Assembly: GCA_036897625.1 (NCBI GenBank)
Contig: JAYMTA010000015.1
Coordinates: forward strand, 1 to 64,000
Length of the DNA stretch: 64,000 nt
Direction: 5' to 3'
DNA from: Pelargonium cotyledonis
Taxonomy: Eukaryota; Streptophyta; Magnoliopsida; Geraniales; Geraniaceae
Shown: positions 52,911 to 61,272 of the stretch, piece after piece
Numbering within the stretch: the first letter of the stretch is position 1
How the letters are laid out: each line of letters starts with the position of its first letter
Made by a program: the position numbers and the translations under genes
The notes under the pieces: generated by a model
Told to the model about the DNA's origin: nothing
The model's database searches: none
What the model saw: the letters and a program-made list of their open reading frames with translations, nothing else

Positions 52911-53370
52911 AAAGCATGCAAGTACGTTTTAACAATTTACAATAAAGTGAACCTCCTTTAGGTCCAGTCCGTGACAAAGACTTATTCTAGCTGCTCCCGC
53001 TTTCCATAGAGCTCCTAAACTTAGCCTTTATAACTTACATAACTTTCTAAGAATATATTATAGCTGGTTATAACCTTAAGCCAAGGTAAGTAAATAAAAT
53101 ACAAGCAATCAAAGCTAGCCAAGGTTTCTTCATGAAAGAGTTCCTTTTTCTTATTATTAGTAGACTTCAGAAAAAGACAAAGAAACTAAGAAATCTTGAG
53201 GAACGCTTTACACAAAAGTTTAAGTACAAAAACTCGAGGAATTACCATAATACTAAAACCGGTTGTAAGCCCGTTTAAATGCAAGAAAACCTGAGTCAGT
53301 CTGCCCAGTAAACTGATTATAACATCTTTTTATGCCCTTTTAATTTTAATAAAGAGATTTCTAGCTCCTT

Positions 53371-53646
53371 TTGAAAACTGATACAAGGAAAGACTCCCCT
53401 GTAAATCTTGTTAGGAATGGGAAACAGAAGAAAACCTTTAAGAGCATAAGAGCAACAATTACCTTCAATTCATTTCCCGTAAAAGATAAAAGAAATGGGT
53501 TTACAGATGAATTAGAACAATACCAATCTTTATATCTAGAGTCTCGTTTATTTGATGTTTGGGTATCTAGTAAGGTGTTGTTTTCCCCTAAATTAAGATA
53601 TTTAACAGGTGTTTTTAGATCTTTATTTGAATTGCAACCTTTTTAA
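53371..53646 (+). CDS. Short reading frame of the dispersed element (91 codons)
   Basis: I do not recognise the protein. It is basic in the first half (KTDTRKDS, NGKQKKTFK) and carries NGFTDELEQYQSLYLESRLF and DVWVSSK in the middle, ending in LFELQPF. The frame has no ATG; the only candidate start is a TTG, so the true start is unknown. A diverged copy at 56957-57103 keeps NGFTDE, RLFDVW and the LQPF end in the same frame, with a length difference of whole codons between. That is mild evidence for past coding selection. No membrane segment or known catalytic motif is visible. It may be a relic exon rather than a working gene. Confidence 0.35.
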   Translation: MKTDTRKDSPVNLVRNGKQKKTFKSIRATITFNSFPVKDKRNGFTDELEQYQSLYLESRLFDVWVSSKVLFSPKLRYLTGVFRSLFELQPF

Positions 53647-53749
53647 GATAAGTAAAGAAAAGAAAAACAACCCACTAACTAACAACAAAAGCACTATAAG
53701 CCATAAGACATTCTCTTCCTATATATCTCAATATCCCTCTTAGATAATT

Positions 53750-53919
53750 ATGCCTCTCCTTACTTTCTTCTTTAGCTCTTAGCCTGTCCTACCTAAGCTT
53801 ATCCTTTAATGGCCCCTCCTCTACTCCTCTACAAAAGACTAACTCGAATGAATCTAACAAGTCAACTAATAAAGAAAGATCTAAGAAGTCAAGGGCAATA
53901 GAACTCGAGTAAAGCAAAT
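53750..53919 (+). other. Ser/Leu then Asn/Lys-rich open tract
   Basis: One plus frame from about 53750 is open with a Leu/Ser-rich first half and a second half reading QKTNSNESNKSTNKERSKKS before the stop. It lacks an ATG and is absent from the shorter 56.6-57.8 kb copy. The composition resembles the element's tail tracts. Likely a low-complexity relic. Confidence 0.25.
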
Positions 53920-54013
53920 AAAAGCAAGAACAAAGGAAAGCAATAAAAGAAGCCAGAGTTAGCTGGTGTGTATACATGTATCTATACTCATTCAAACAAG
54001 TCTAGTACTTTAC

Positions 54014-54040
54014 CCTCCTTCTCTTCGCTCCAGTTGGGAG
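54014..54040 (+). repeat. GC-rich dispersed core
   Basis: CCTCCTTCTCTTCGCTCCAG followed by TTGGGAGTGGAG is a divergent copy of the core. It sits between the short frame and the stem-loop, as at 57.2 kb. Confidence 0.55.
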
Positions 54041-54152
54041 TGGAGATGTAATAATACACCTCTCTAAGACAGTATACTCCTTGTTGATAAGCTGCATAGC
54101 ACATTGAGTAATAGACCTTAGAAGGAAATAACTAAACCAACTATAATATATG

Positions 54153-54172
54153 TTTAGGGGAGTTCCCCTAAA
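54153..54172 (+). other. Conserved-position stem-loop of the element
   Basis: TTTAGGGG and CCCCTAAA form a perfect 8-bp stem around AGTT, inside TATAATATATG..AACCCCCAA. The 57.3 kb copy keeps the same flanks and the TTTAGG/CCTAAA base, but has a different, longer interior that also pairs. Maintenance of pairing with changed sequence suggests that the structure matters, or did. Confidence 0.7.
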
Positions 54173-54405
54173 ACCCCCAATACATATTACTTAGACTATC
54201 TATAACAACTAAACTATATGTAATGTATACCTTATACATACCTTATTAGAACTATAACTAATAGAATATAGAATACTAATATAAACTAAAATAAGATAAG
54301 AACTCTGATAACTAGTACACTAATAATAAAACTATTATAGTAATATTTATAAGACAATAACAACAAGAACTACAATAAGGCAAGGGAATACACTAGCAAC
54401 AATAA

Positions 54406-54519
54406 GACGGGTATATAGGCCTAGCTGCTCCCTCTAGGTCTAGCTTCTCTAGCTCATCTTCTAGCTATCAAGAATCTAAAACAAGTAACTTAAATCTTGG
54501 AAAAAGAAAGATAAACTAA
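54406..54519 (+). other. Ser-rich open tract in element tail
   Basis: The frame reads DGYIGLAAPSRSSFSSSSSS, then YQESKTSN, and stops after GKRKIN. It begins directly after a stop and has no ATG. Its DGY and poly-Ser order parallels the minus-strand tract at 51.7 kb. Part of the Ser richness comes from the repeated nucleotide motif CTAGCTCTTCT. Confidence 0.35.
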
Positions 54520-54605
54520 GCAGGCAAGTAAAGAAGCAGTTGATGTAGTTGCTGGGGGATATAGTGTAGGGATACAGATTCAGAATACTATATAGTTAGT
54601 CAACA

Positions 54606-54632
54606 TTCCTCCGTTACACTACGGTCGGGAAC
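54606..54632 (+). repeat. GC-rich dispersed core
   Basis: TTCCTCCGTTACACTACGG followed by TCGGGAACATAG is another core copy. About 60 bases on, GACATTGAGTAACATCTCT matches the sequence downstream of the minus-strand core at 51.97 kb, which shows that core and downstream segment travel together. Confidence 0.65.
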
Positions 54633-54794
54633 ATAGACGCTTTCTTATTCTTGTAAAGCACGCTTACTCCATAACGATAAACCCATAAGACATTGAGTAA
54701 CATCTCTTAAAAAAGTACAACCTTAAACTATCCAATACGCCTTAAAGCAAGAACAAGAAAAGTACTGTCTCTATAGCTCCTACTATTATAAGAT

Positions 54795-54835
54795 AGATAC
54801 TCCATTCGAACCTATGCCATCCTACCAAAAGCGCT
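54795..54835 (-). pseudogene. T-arm-like fragment (trnP-like)
   Basis: On the minus strand GATGGCATAGGTTCGAATGG resembles the GGCCATAGGTTCGAATCC of plant mitochondrial trnP as remembered. A nearby GCGCTTTTGG is suggestive of an anticodon region, but no stem forms. Weak call. Confidence 0.25.
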
Positions 54836-56599
54836 TAGAGAGTACTTGTAGGGAAGGTGAGTAACTCGTGTGAGGAGAGGGGAGGGGAGCGGGTTTGACT
54901 CTTGCTTGAAGGATGGGGCTCTATTTAAGCGATTAATCAAACCGGTTTTTGTAGATTGCAATTTAGGTGTAATTCTCTTTCTCTACAAACGGAAAGATTA
55001 GACTCTTATAAATGAAATGAGTTGTCATTCCCTTTTAGGATTAGAAGGGATTTCACAAAGTGTGAGTCGCGGGTCTGTTTCATTTCCTTCTTGTGGGATT
55101 CCTTTTGATGGAAAAGCTCCTTTCTGATTCTTCTTGCACGAAACAGCTATTCCCTGTAAAAGAAATTTCTAATAATGAAATTTCCCGGAAAAAGGTTTAC
55201 TTGAGCCCCCTTTTTTGCGATAGATTTGAAAAGAAGCAACCTATTTTTCCATTCCTTGTCATAAAAGTACAACCTACTCATGTAACATTTTCCTTGACAC
55301 GAGCGCTTTTGAATCTACACACAGGTCTAAAACAAGCTAAGCTTACTTGGAATTCATCAAGACGTCTTTTTAATACTAACATAAAATTGTAACAAGATTT
55401 ATGCTTTACCTAAAAGGGAGTCCTTTACTTTCTATATAATACCCGCTACTTTTAATATAAATATAAGAGAAAAACCCCTGCCCCTCAACAATCTTTATTG
55501 TTATGGTATTCCCTATCTTCTTAGCTTTTTAGGAGTTAGTATAGATGTTATTCTTTTAATCGCAATAGAGTCCCGTAGATAGATAGATAGAACATAAGCT
55601 ATTTAGACTTCCCTCAATGTCTTTAACCAGAATACAAGATTACAAGGGTTCAAATCAACTCCTTATTCATATTCTTGCTTTTTTAATAACTAATCTCTGC
55701 TTGAAACTCCTCTTCTTCTTTTATAGCTCCTACTCCTTTAGAAGAACTTCCCAGGGGTTTTTCTATTTGTCTTTATCGCTAAATGACTCAATTCCTTAGA
55801 TCTTCCCTTCAAATCTAGAATTCTAGAGAGGCGGATCTGTTAAGAAAATCGAGAGCCGATTCCTATTTTACTTAGCTTTTAGAACCCTATGCATCTCCCT
55901 TTTTTATATTTCCTTGTGACTTATACTTAAAAACCGGATCCCTTATCCGTAGCTTTAGTGTTACTCTTATCCTGTAAGCGCTCTCTTAGGAGCTCTATCC
56001 AGAGAAACTGATTTTGTCAAAAACCTAGAAACCAGGAGAATTCCCAGCATTACTTTAAAAATCCCGAATTGGAAACAGAAATGCAATCTAACTCTCAAAT
56101 TCCTTTCTTTTCTTTTTGTCTATAAAATTCCTATTTGTTTCCTTGTTAAATTAGGGACTGACAACAAGAAAAACACAACCAACTGGAAAAACAGGTTTAG
56201 GACTATCCACATGATTTTAACCTATGACTCAAGATCGTACCTTAAAAACTAAGAAAATCTAAGAAGATAAGGATGGCTACCTTTTCTTTACTTTGCTTCA
56301 AGGAGTCTAAAAAGCTGCAAACTATAAAAATTCCATAGATCAAAAAGGGGGAGAAACCAATGGACTCCCGCCTTATACTGTCTTTTTTGGAGTTGAGACA
56401 TTACTGAATTACAAAACACAAAAAAAGAAGCTAGCCATGTAACTTACGCGAGTTTGATCTTGAGCCTGAGTGAGCCCTAATTGAAAAATTTCCTTGTATC
56501 CTGTAAAGTAAAACGAATATTTTCTTTTTTTATTCCACTATGTTTGGAAACCCTTTCCTTAAATCTAAAGCCCTAATAAATTAAAGGGAAACTCTTAAG
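54836..56599. other. Spacer between element copies
   Basis: No gene is recognised with confidence. The frame at 55093-55392 is open for about 99 codons from a GTG (first ATG at 55108) and contains FPVKEISNNEIS and THVTFSLTRALLNLHTGLKQ, but I cannot match it to any family. A purine-rich patch lies at about 54875-54900, a short GATA repeat at 55577-55591, and AAAAGGGAGTCCTTT at 55412. Confidence 0.45.
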
Positions 56600-56956
56600 A
56601 TAAGAAAAACGAATTACACAAAGGGTAAAGTCTAACTGAGTACAACAAAACCTGATTCATTACAATAATAACAGAACAAAATATACAGCTATTTCCGTGC
56701 TATAAAACACAAGTTAGTGTATCCAGTAAGGTGATTTACATTAAAGCCTTTTATACCCGCTTAGAAAGATCTTTCGAGTCCCCTAATAATAAACAATTGG
56801 ATCTCTTCTTTTTAACTAAAGGAATTCCTTGTAAAAACCTACCCTCAAGCAAGGGAATAAGAAAACCTTAAGAGCCTACAAACCTGCTTGAGGAGGTTAG
56901 GAATGGGAACAAAAGGAAGCATATGCATATAAAGAATTTCCAGTAAAATAAAAGGA

Positions 56957-57103
56957 AATGGGTTTACAGATGAAATAAGACAATGCTAATCTTACTATCC
57001 AGAGTGTCGTTTATTTGATGTTTGGGTGCCTAGTAGTAGGTTTGTACATTTCGGGTTTTTAGCAGAGGTTCTACCACATTTTCTTAGGTTGCAACCCTTT
57101 TGA
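56957..57103 (+). pseudogene. Decayed copy of the element's short reading frame
   Basis: The stretch aligns codon by codon with 53491-53646: NGFTDE at the start, RLFDVWV in the middle and a LQPF end directly before a stop codon. It is no longer fully open. The length difference near the end is a whole number of codons. A third, more eroded copy lies at about 52407-52560. Confidence 0.5.
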
Positions 57104-57203
57104 GAAGGAATCTAGGTCAGTATAAGAAGCAGAATCTGAAGAAGCCGTATATGTGTCTCCTAGTGTATGTATGCGAACTCTAAATACTACCTGTATAAGT
57201 TAC

Positions 57204-57232
57204 CCTCCCTCGCTAGCGCTCCCGTCGGGAAT
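57204..57232 (+). repeat. GC-rich dispersed core
   Basis: CCTCCCTCGCTAGCGCTCCCG followed by TCGGGAATAG is a clear core copy and contains the internal palindrome CGCTAGCG. Confidence 0.7.
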
Positions 57233-57321
57233 AGAGAGATTCTAAATTACCTGCTAAGCGCTTATACTCCCAATTGATAAAGACAGAAGGCAAGAGCAAT
57301 GGAACAAAACTATAATATATG

Positions 57322-57350
57322 TTTAGGTTGAGAGTAAACTCTTTCCTAAA
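57322..57350 (+). other. Stem-loop matching the one at 54153
   Basis: TTTAGG and CCTAAA close the stem, as at 54.15 kb. Inside, GAGAG pairs with CTCTT around the loop TAAA, across a small internal loop. The sequences flanking the hairpin are shared with the other copy, while the interior has been replaced. Confidence 0.6.
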
Positions 57351-57451
57351 ACCCCCAAGACAATAAAGAACCCACATAGAGTATTATACATACCTATTAT
57401 AACCTATTACCATCCATAAACCATTAAGAAGAATATAACTAATATAACTAG

Positions 57452-57802
57452 AATACAAATAACATAATAAACTATGATACATATAACTATAAGAACAATA
57501 TAACCCATAAGGAATACAGTAGCTACACTAACTACAGTAGGTACAGTGAGTCATACAGGCAACAAGAAGACAGGTATTCTAGCTCCTCTTCTAGCTCTAG
57601 CCATGATACGGAAAGCAGGTATTATTATAATAGCTCAAACTCAAGAACAAGAAATCAAACACGAAGTCAAACAACTCAAACAACAGGAACAAGTAGCTAC
57701 AATAAGACAAAACAACCAGTAAAGCAAATAATAACAACAAAAATCCTAGAACACATGAAAATAAGTGCCGTGTCATGGGCTCAAGTCCACTCTTTTATAT
57801 AA
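57452..57802 (+). other. Ser/Thr/Asn/Gln/Tyr-rich open tract (116 codons, no ATG start)
   Basis: One frame stays open for 116 codons in the element tail. It reads EYSSYTNYSRYSESYRQQED, a run of seven Ser, then RYYYNSSNSRTRNQTRSQTT and TSSYNKTKQPVKQIITTK. The only Met is near the end, so there is no conventional start. The EY(S/T)S opening and the poly-Ser block parallel the tracts at 51.7 kb (minus) and 54.4 kb. The composition recalls disordered low-complexity proteins, but the reading could be a by-product of the AGCTACAATAAGAC-type nucleotide repeats. Confidence 0.4.
57766..57796 (+). pseudogene. T-arm-like fragment
   Basis: GTGTCATGGGCTCAAGTCCAC resembles a T-arm and is similar to GTCACGGGTTCAAGTCC at 40.6 kb. 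It overlaps the end of the element's open tract. Very short, so uncertain. Confidence 0.2.
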
Positions 57803-58016
57803 AATAGGAAGGATTACAGTAAAGAAAGTAAGAATAAAGGAATTACGAAGTAAGAAAAAGAGAGCAAACATAAGGAAAAAAGAACGGTTTTATCACGTAG
57901 ATAATTCATGATCGTTCTAGTTATTTTTGTCTGAAAGAATTTTTAATCACTTAGAGAAAGAATATATTTTTAAAACATTCTGAACGCTCTCTTATAATTT
58001 TAAAGTAAGCAGCTTA

Positions 58017-58087
58017 TGGAGTATAGCCAAGTGGTAAGGCACCGATTATTATACCGGCATTCAAAGGTTCGAATCCTTTGACTCCAG
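58017..58087 (+). pseudogene. trnQ: tRNA-Gln-like gene with altered anticodon arm
   Basis: The 5' part (TGGAGTATAGCCAAGTGGTA AGGCA) and the 3' part (CATTCAAAGGTTCGAATCC, TTTGACTCCAG) match plant-type mitochondrial trnQ almost exactly. The acceptor pairs at six of seven positions and D- and T-stems are good. The anticodon arm, normally CCGGT-TTTTGGT-ACCGG, is CCGATTATTATACCGG: one base shorter, with no TTG. The total is 71 instead of 72. Thirteen bases of this arm (58042-58054) are the exact inverted copy of 58087-58099 just past the 3' end. It probably cannot decode Gln codons. It could still fold and be processed as a tRNA-like end. Confidence 0.75.
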
Positions 58088-60995
58088 TATAATAATCGGG
58101 ATTCAACTAAAGGAATCCGAACTGCTTAAATAACACAGCGATACTGATCTTTATGCTTTGGTTAGTTCTAGCTTTGCAGGGTTTTTAACTTTGCTTTTAG
58201 TATTGCTTTGAACTTCTCAAAAGTTTTGACTTCAATCTCTCAATCGAACTATGCCCTATTTAGGAACTTTTTCGCGGGTAAAGTATACCAGTTGATCTAA
58301 TAATATATGTAAAGCTAAACTAAATAGGGTCTGTGATATTCAGTTTTAGAATCCCAGTCCTGTCTCATATTAAGGGGGCTTGAGGTTACTCTATGTAGCG
58401 GGGCATCACCAGCTGTTTACCAACCCGCGATATCCCGAGCTGCGTATCACCACACACCAATAACACACAAAAAGTGTTCATTCATTATATAAGCTATTTA
58501 TTCACGGGTTTTTCCGCTTTTCAGTCTTTTTAGTTTAGTTTTTAGAAGGCTTATCTAAGGAGTCATCTCAAAAAAGAGATACTAAGCGGTAGTTTTCTTT
58601 GAGAGACAGTAGATATATCTCAATTGTATAAAAAGGGGTTCCGGACCTTGCTTAAGCACGGGAGCCCCTAACAGGATAGTAAACTACTTTCGAGAGACAG
58701 GACGAGGATCAAGCAGCCGGATATCGCTTTGTAGTTTTTTTGTGAACTCTTTCCGAATAAAGATAATGATTGAGGATTGCTGAAAGATTTGGAGCTACAT
58801 ATGTCTAGAGGAATTCCTCTAAAAGGGGTTTCCCAGCGCGTCCTTACTTTTGTTAATATCTCATAAGTATCTCGCTTTTGTACCTTCTCTATTTAAGATA
58901 AAAGGTCAACAGAAAAAGTAAGAAGATGGTTGCACTGAACTCTGGAAGTTTTTGTAATGCCAACTAGCATGCTGGGTATACCAAGAGCGCAATAAGTAAG
59001 GCTCCTGTAACTACTATAAAAGCATCTAAGAGAGACTCCCTTTGGTTAAGATTACTTTTTCGGCTACGTAATGAGATAAAGTGGCGATGAAGCAATACTA
59101 TCCTGTATTACTACTTACTAATTACTAATGCAACAGACTTATACGGAATTGAGAATTCAACTAATAAAAAAGTTAACCTGTAGATAATGATAAGAACTTT
59201 ATGAAAGTACATAGTTCATACTTGATGATTAAATGTCTTGAAATTATAGTAAGGTAGAGAGGCATAGGCAGACATTAAAGAGGCCGCATTAGCACGTCGA
59301 AAAGCCCTTAGAATTACTTGACTAGTGGAGATTGCAATATGGTGTCGTAGAAAAGTTAATTACACTAACTAATAAAACTCAAAATATTCCCTAGAAAAGT
59401 TTAGGAATCCTGTACTAAAACTTAGGCGCATCAAGTATAGGCTGATTTTAGCACGAGTACCTCAACCAAAAGTACCTACTTAGTTATACTTTAAAATAGG
59501 TACGAAGTTATTACAGAACTCTTTTCGCTGGTAAACCACTCAAGCAAGGTCGAGGTAAGTTCTCCGTTTTGTTAAAGTTTATTATAATGTCATACATAGA
59601 GTAGTTAAAAATTTTAATATCCAGAAAAACATAAGGGGTTCCCTTTTTAAAAATAAGCAAGTTGATAAGCAGTAGCTGTTGGTTATAACGTAAGTAGGTA
59701 TATTCAGAATACTACTAGGATTAACGCTGCAGTCGGTAAGAGTAACACTATCCATTGACTCCAAGGCACTCCTATGTCAATAACTACAAAGTATAGGAGG
59801 TCTATATCTTATTAAGTAAGACAATAACCCACAAACGCAGAAACCAGCCAATCCTAAAAGAAATCGCGAGTCAGAACACAATACCAATACAAATAGTGAG
59901 GATAAAACAAACAAGAGTTAAGCAAAAGGATTAGGAAAAGGTAATGATCTTCCTTAAATAGTAAGACTTGTTTTGGGAATTTATGCCGGAAAGAATACCA
60001 ATAAACCTTAAATGAGGGAAAAATTACTTTAGAATATACTTGAAAAAGGGGCACTAACAAACTTATATGAAATTCTATTTATAAAGTAAGGCACTTCTCC
60101 TAATACAAAAAAGCAGGTCTTAAAGAGACCCTAGCATTTCCTACTTTGTAGAGGACTGCTTACCTACTGGGATTTTCTTTGCAACTTTGTAAGGATACTT
60201 ACCCAATTTACTAGTTCTAATTGAGTTTAGATTCTCGAGATTCCTAATAAAACAATATAAAGAGCTCCTTACTTTTTATAGAAACGAAAAAGAAGGGGGC
60301 GTCAATTCTAGCAATATTTAAGAATAAGGAATCTACCTTATATTAAGGATAATAAAAAGAACTGCCTTTAGAATAGTCAGTTGCGAACCTCGCTGTATTC
60401 TATTTAATAGGGTATTCTAGCTCGGAAGAATAAAGGTATGAAGATTAAATTCGAAACTTTTCTGAAGGAAGGTACAGACTAAAAGAGGTATGGGTAGTTT
60501 TCTAAGTAAGTTACAAGGCGTTTTATTCGGGATTCAATTGCAGCAGATAGAGATTCCGGTTATCGTTAAGAGTTTAGCTACAAGGAGAAGTGTAGGTATT
60601 AAGAAAGAAGACTCGGCTGCGTAAGACTACGAAGGCTGTAAAGATGGAGAGTCTAGGTGAAAGGGTGGGCTTCTAGGAAAGGCATAGCTATATTGGCGTA
60701 CGTTTGGTGTATGAAATTGACGAAAGTAGGACAGAATTTGAACATCATAAGAAAGATTCTAAAGTTTTAAGGAGTTTCCTTCCAAACTTGTATACGATAA
60801 AGATGGATGTCCCGTTCAAAAAGCATCCTATCTAGCAGGGATAGAGATCTATTAACAACCGGTAAAAGATTGATATTCTTGATCTTGGATTCAATCCTGC
60901 CTGATCTTAAGGCAAACTTAGAAAACTTTTAGGGCCCTTTTTTATTATATGGATTTGCTAACTTTAATTTAACTGAAGATAGTGCACCCAGGAGA
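58088..60995. other. AT-rich spacer
   Basis: No gene is recognised. A GC-richer patch lies at about 58393-58455, a perfect 14-bp palindrome (AGAGGAATTCCTCT) at 58807-58820, and a core of the dispersed family at about 59720-59740 (TTAACGCTGCAGTCGGTAAG) preceded by ATTCAGAATACTAC as in the 51.97 kb copy. Confidence 0.55.
59690..59770 (+). repeat. Dispersed core with shared upstream flank
   Basis: ATATTCAGAATACTAC then TTAACGCTGCAGTCGGTAAG and ACACTATC reproduce the order ATATTCAGAATACTAC, CTAACGCTTCAGTCGGTAAC, ACACTATC of the minus-strand copy at 51.97 kb. The tail parts are missing here. Confidence 0.6.
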
Positions 60996-61088
60996 CTAGC
61001 GCCGCACTTTTCTGTCATAGATATAACAGATAAGCGTTAGCAGCAGCAAAACATTCAAAATCAGCTTTACCGCGTCCAACATCGACAT
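60996..61088 (-). CDS. Possible 30-codon membrane microprotein downstream of trnY
   Basis: An ATG-started frame begins 53 bases after the 3' end of trnY on the same strand. It encodes MSMLDAVK, a hydrophobic stretch LILNVLLLLTLICYIY, and a basic end DRKVRR before TAG. That is the shape of a single-pass membrane microprotein. The local DNA is GC-richer than the surrounding spacer. I do not recognise it, and a frame of this length arises easily by chance, so this is only a candidate. Confidence 0.2.
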   Translation of the reverse strand: MSMLDAVKLILNVLLLLTLICYIYDRKVRR

Positions 61089-61140
61089 CGCATTCCGTCT
61101 AAAATTCCGGCTTTGATCCAAAAGCCAAATATCTTTAAAA

Positions 61141-61222
61141 TGGGAGAGGCAGGATTCGAACCTACGTAGAAACCTTCAACAGATTTACAGTCTGCCGCTT
61201 TTGACCACTCAGCCACTCTCCC
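61141..61222 (-). tRNA. trnY: tRNA-Tyr(GUA)
   Basis: A complete class II tRNA of 82 bases. The acceptor GGGAGAG/CTCTCCC is a perfect 7-bp stem with discriminator A. The anticodon arm GCAGA-CTGTAAA-TCTGT carries GTA. The T-arm is GTAGG-TTCGAAT-CCTGC, and the long variable arm GAAGGTTTC can pair, as expected for organelle tRNA-Tyr. The sequence is close to plant mitochondrial trnY from memory and unlike plastid trnY. CCA is not encoded. It is the only structurally intact gene in the window and is likely to supply Tyr-tRNA for mitochondrial translation. Confidence 0.93.
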
Positions 61223-61272
61223 ATAGTCAGATAAAATCAAGCCCACTAAGAAAGACCCTTAACTGTATGAAT

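Larger units (their letters stand above)
53230..54720 (+). repeat. Dispersed element family, best-preserved copy
   Basis: Order of parts: leader with CAGTAAACTGATTATAAC (53308), short reading frame (53371-53646), a Ser/Asn-rich stretch (about 53750-53920), GC-rich core (54014-54040), stem-loop (54153-54172), AT-rich tract with CTACAATAAGGCAAGG, Ser-rich frame (54406-54519), a second core (54606-54632), and a CATTGAGTAACATCTCT end (about 54695). The 56.6-57.8 kb copy has the same order in shorter form. No terminal repeats, integrase, transposase or reverse transcriptase are seen, so the type of element is unknown. Confidence 0.6.
56600..57802 (+). repeat. Dispersed element family, compact copy
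   Basis: The leader contains TATACAGCTATTTCCG (56682, repeated at 63299), CCAGTAAGGTGATTTACAT and AAGCCTTTTATACCCGCTTA. It is followed by the decayed short frame (to 57103), the GC-rich core (57204-57232), the stem-loop (57322-57350) and a long Ser/Asn/Thr/Gln-rich tract (57452-57802). Spacing between short frame and core is only about 100 bp, against about 370 bp in the 53.2 kb copy. Confidence 0.6.

Noticed and set aside
55093-55392. 99-codon open frame near the element copies; briefly compared with ribosomal proteins
   Set aside because: I could not match any family, and its FPVK string shared with the 53.4 kb frame is too short to mean much.
58017-61222. Plastid origin of the window
   Set aside because: The trnY and trnQ-like sequences follow the mitochondrial, not the plastid, versions, and no plastid gene is present.
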